Source: Petrimonas sulfuriphila
GTDB taxonomy: Bacteria > Bacteroidota > Bacteroidia > Bacteroidales > Dysgonomonadaceae
NCBI RefSeq assembly: GCF_051201015.1
Contig: NZ_JBPEHI010000012.1
DNA: 64,000 bases
Reading direction: 5' to 3' (one strand)
The position numbers and the translations under genes are program-made. Shown one piece after another: positions 61,377 through 64,000 of this stretch (within the stretch, counting starts at the first letter, position 1; every line of letters starts with the position of its first letter). The notes under the pieces are model-generated. The model was not told where the DNA came from. It made no database searches and saw only the letters and a program-made list of their open reading frames with translations.

Positions 61377-62651
61377 CTATCGGGCTAAGATTTGATTTCC
61401 GATTTTGCAGTACAGGCACTTCCGCTTATCGCAGTACTCTTTTTTCAATTGAATGAGCGCTTGCGAATCGAATGCACTGACAGGAGATATACCGGAAACT
61501 GCAAATTCAGCAACGATAGCATTTCGTTCTGGTTCTACCGTCTCCAGTATCTGCAACGCTCTGTCACAAAATTTCTCCTGGCCGGTTTTTCTTCCGTAAG
61601 CAAAGAGCATAGGAACAACCGTGTTGATAAGGATAACATGGAAAGAAGATTCCCCCAGGTACTTTCGGGATCTTTCCGACTCTTTTCCGAAAGAATAATG
61701 GGTATGCCAGTAATCGGAGGTATCAACCTGAAAATAACTCCATAACTGTCTATAGTCTTCTCTCTCGAGTATGGAAGAAAAGAGACGGTCCGACTGCTTC
61801 AGCAGAGTTGCCAGCTGTGCGATACGTACTTGTGGAAATGCGCGGGGACGGACACGCAACTTCTTGAATAAAAATCCATCGATAGGCTTAAGTTGGTATT
61901 TGTGTTTTAAGAACCCGTATTCTTTTCTGAGTTGCAGGTAGTAATCATCGGAAACAATGTCGTCATACAACAATCCGGCTTGCCCATACAGCAACGCTTC
62001 TATCTGAAAAAGGCTATCGCTGTGTCTCTGAATACAGTTGAGAGGAAGGCTCAACGCCAGTCGTTCAAATCCGTCGGAATTTAATCCGAATCCAAAGTTC
62101 CGGACAAGCAACACATAAAAGGAATGATCCCATGAATTGTTGAATCGGGCCATATGTGTAAAAATATCGTTGATCTTCCGCTCCAACCGTTGAAGCCCCA
62201 TCTCAACCATCCAGGCACATATTACTCCCCTTTCCACCAGCGGGAGATGATTCTTGCAAGGGATACTCGACTTGCTGTTGAGCAAATACGCTGCATTTTT
62301 TCTTACATCTTCAGGTACAATCAATTGCATTTGCGGAACCTGCACACCTTTTTGGTTCCTCACCACACCTTTCACTCTTTCCGCCACGTGCAAAATCACC
62401 GAGTTGTAGCTTTCATCGGTATGGTGTCCGTGTTTGGTCCAATCACCTGATGATGGATGAATCTCCACATCCCCTGCCCACATCTTATCCCCTATTTTGA
62501 TTTTGGCATTGAAGAAATCAGCTCCGGCATCAGTGTTGTGTGTTCCCGGATCGATGATATCTACTTTTTGTCCATCCATCGTTTGGAGGTCAGCCCGGTC
62601 GAAAAGCCGGTATTTCCAAACATAATGAAGCAAATATTCGTTGTTTGTCAT
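61377..62651 (-). CDS. DUF2851 family protein
   Basis: This 424-residue cytosolic protein begins MTNNEYLLHYVWKYRLFDRADLQT. It contains VDIIDPGTHNTDAGADFFNAKIKIGDKMWAGDVEIHPSSGDW, the strongly conserved N-terminal block of DUF2851. The acidic and His residues there (D-G-DFF..GDVEIH) look like a metal-dependent nuclease-type site (PD-D/ExK-like), but that is inference. The C-terminus holds Cys residues (CDKRKCLYCKIG) suggestive of a zinc knuckle. A well-matched promoter lies at 62676. Confidence 0.88.
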   Translation of the reverse strand: MTNNEYLLHYVWKYRLFDRADLQTMDGQKVDIIDPGTHNTDAGADFFNAKIKIGDKMWAGDVEIHPSSGDWTKHGHHTDESYNSVILHVAERVKGVVRNQKGVQVPQMQLIVPEDVRKNAAYLLNSKSSIPCKNHLPLVERGVICAWMVEMGLQRLERKINDIFTHMARFNNSWDHSFYVLLVRNFGFGLNSDGFERLALSLPLNCIQRHSDSLFQIEALLYGQAGLLYDDIVSDDYYLQLRKEYGFLKHKYQLKPIDGFLFKKLRVRPRAFPQVRIAQLATLLKQSDRLFSSILEREDYRQLWSYFQVDTSDYWHTHYSFGKESERSRKYLGESSFHVILINTVVPMLFAYGRKTGQEKFCDRALQILETVEPERNAIVAEFAVSGISPVSAFDSQALIQLKKEYCDKRKCLYCKIGNQILAR

Positions 62652-62675
62652 ATCTCTTTAAGGCTGTTTGGAGTT

Positions 62676-62706
62676 CAAATATACAATTATATTTTAATCC
62701 TGTCAA
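62676..62706 (-). promoter_or_regulatory. promoter of the DUF2851 gene
   Basis: On minus, TTG (62704-62706), a 20-base spacer and TATATTTG (62676-62683) match the Bacteroidota promoter consensus. The -7 box is 24 bases before the start codon. Confidence 0.7.
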
Positions 62707-62763
62707 CGGTACGTCTGTTTTTCATTATTTCTCCTTTCAACCGGCTTTCTGTCGATTTTTATG

Positions 62764-62771
62764 TAACTTTG
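62764..62771 (+). promoter_or_regulatory. putative -7 promoter box for the UPF0597 gene
   Basis: TAACTTTG (TAnnTTTG) lies 34 bases before the ATG at 62806. No clear -33 partner. Confidence 0.4.
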
Positions 62772-62805
62772 CCGTATACTTAAAATCATTGAACCACAAA
62801 TTTTC

Positions 62806-64000
62806 ATGTTAAACCCGCAAGAGAGAAAAAAAATCAAGCAACTGATGCAACGTGAAATAATTCCGGCTATCGGTTGCACAGAGCCTGTCGCCGTATCGCT
62901 TTGTGTCGCACAGGCAACGGAAACACTGGGACGAAAACCCAAACAGATCGAGGTAATTCTGAGTTCCAACGTCCTTAAAAACGCTATGGGTGTAGGAATT
63001 CCCGGAACAGGAATGATTGGGTTGCCTATAGCCGTTGCCTTGGGCGCACTGATCGGGAAACCGGAGTACGGCCTGGAAGTTCTCCGGGATCTCCAACCTG
63101 CGGACGTGGAACGCGCCAAACAATACATCCAAGACAAACGAATAAAAATCGATGTTGAAAAGGAAATTGAAGATAAACTGTATATAGAAGTCCGGTGCTA
63201 CGCCGGAAATGAATCGTCCGTAGCTGTTATTCGCGGCAGCCATACCCAGTTCTCCTACGTCGAAAAAAACGGAACTGTGCTGCTGAAAAATAAAACGGAA
63301 ACAGCAGAAGAAAAGGAAGAGGATGTACAGCTCACGTTCCGGAAAGTATACGAATATGCCGCTGAATCGCCTATAGATGAATTGGATTTCATCCTTGAAG
63401 CGGCAAGAATGAATCGGGAAGCTTCACTACAATCCCAAAAACAAAGTTACGGACACAACGTGGCCAAAAGCCTGACAGGCGATAGGGGAAAGGCCCTTTT
63501 CGGAGAAAATCCACACAGCCGCATGATCTCTGCAACGGCTGGTGCCTGCGATGCAAGGATGGACGGAGCCCTAATTCCGGTGATGAGCAACTCCGGAAGC
63601 GGAAACCAGGGTGTAGCCGCGACACTTCCCGTGTTAACCTATGCAGAGGACGCTGGCTGTGACGAAGAAAGTCTTATCAGAGCACTGATTCTCAGCAACC
63701 TATCGGTTATTTACATCAAACAATACCTGGGAAGGTTATCGGCATTATGCGGTTGCGTAGTGGCGTCAGCGGGTTCCAGCTGCGGCATAACGTACCTTAT
63801 GGGAGGCAATTATAGACAGGTTACGTTCGCCATAAAAAACATGATTGCCAACATAACCGGTATGATTTGCGACGGGGCAAAGCCCAGTTGTGCACTTAAA
63901 ATAGCCAGCGGCACCTCCACGGCAATGCTCTCTGCCCTGATGGCCATAGAAAACCGGGTGGTAACGTCACAGGAAGGTATCGTGAATGAAGACGTGGACA
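62806..64000 (+). CDS. UPF0597 / L-cysteine desulfidase-like protein (3' end outside window)
   Basis: The frame is open from the ATG at 62806 to the window end (398 residues visible; family members have about 430). The N-terminal AIGCTEP motif holds C24. Further cysteines at C315, C355 and C362 have spacing (40 and 7) like the three cluster-binding Cys of archaeal L-cysteine desulfidase as I recall them, and SGSGNQG lies near 263-269. The family includes proteins annotated serine dehydratase alpha-like and L-cysteine desulfidase (CyuA). The likely reaction is cysteine to pyruvate, sulfide and ammonia. Antisense frames here are shadows. Confidence 0.85.
   Translation, partial: MLNPQERKKIKQLMQREIIPAIGCTEPVAVSLCVAQATETLGRKPKQIEVILSSNVLKNAMGVGIPGTGMIGLPIAVALGALIGKPEYGLEVLRDLQPADVERAKQYIQDKRIKIDVEKEIEDKLYIEVRCYAGNESSVAVIRGSHTQFSYVEKNGTVLLKNKTETAEEKEEDVQLTFRKVYEYAAESPIDELDFILEAARMNREASLQSQKQSYGHNVAKSLTGDRGKALFGENPHSRMISATAGACDARMDGALIPVMSNSGSGNQGVAATLPVLTYAEDAGCDEESLIRALILSNLSVIYIKQYLGRLSALCGCVVASAGSSCGITYLMGGNYRQVTFAIKNMIANITGMICDGAKPSCALKIASGTSTAMLSALMAIENRVVTSQEGIVNEDVD

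Noticed and set aside
62703..63243. Minus-strand frames near the window end
   Set aside because: The plus strand has an intact UPF0597-type gene through this region; the minus frames are shadows without motifs.

Overview
The window is a slice of a Bacteroidota chromosome, most likely order Bacteroidales. The evidence is the family content: a Skp pair behind bamA, a PorV protein of the type IX secretion system (T9SS), DUF4249, DUF6242 and DUF2851 proteins, an ECF sigma/FecR/TonB-receptor locus, and a serine palmitoyltransferase-like enzyme. TAnnTTTG promoter boxes recur upstream of genes. GC content is moderate, and a T9SS gene alongside sphingolipid and carbohydrate genes would fit Dysgonomonadaceae (Proteiniphilum/Petrimonas-like). 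That genus-level guess is inference only.

Layout. 1-9.6 kb: an ABC export cassette with one cut-off and three complete FtsX/MacB-like permeases, a 59-residue lipoprotein, a paired-hairpin repeat and one ATPase. 9.6-22.8 kb: tRNA-Ser(GCT), mltG, an aldo/keto reductase with ribF, the sphingolipid-type enzyme, ferritin, a TraB-like lipoprotein, an rRNA methyltransferase, a GH2 glycosidase, fumarase and an outer-membrane protein. 22.8-29.5 kb: a complete tryptophan operon trpBEGDCFA. It has a recognisable promoter, a 19-codon leader peptide with two adjacent Trp codons and a perfect attenuator hairpin; a 10-bp tandem repeat separates trpB from trpE. 29.6-36.4 kb: an EamA transporter, then on the minus strand a surface-signalling locus (ECF sigma, small outer-membrane protein, FecR, TonB receptor, DUF4249 lipoprotein). 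36.5-40.9 kb: minus-strand prmC-recX-comF-pyrE-SRPBCC, divergent from ribD. 40.9-51.0 kb: envelope biogenesis (DUF6242, DUF6089, uppS, bamA, two Skp proteins), then adk-obgE-pgeF. 51.1-62.7 kb: mostly minus-strand genes including a cobalamin adenosyltransferase, ispF, porV, rex with a fumarylacetoacetase-family gene, and several lipoproteins; a serine-type sulfatase and a uracil-DNA-glycosylase-like gene lie on plus. The window ends inside a UPF0597/L-cysteine desulfidase-like gene.

Most of this is housekeeping and envelope biology. I found no CRISPR array, prophage, insertion sequence or convincing defence system. The best leads are the Trp leader/attenuator, the decamer array inside the trp operon, the paired-hairpin repeat in the permease cassette, the Gly/Tyr-rich insertion in BamA, and the extra outer-membrane gene inside the sigma/anti-sigma locus.
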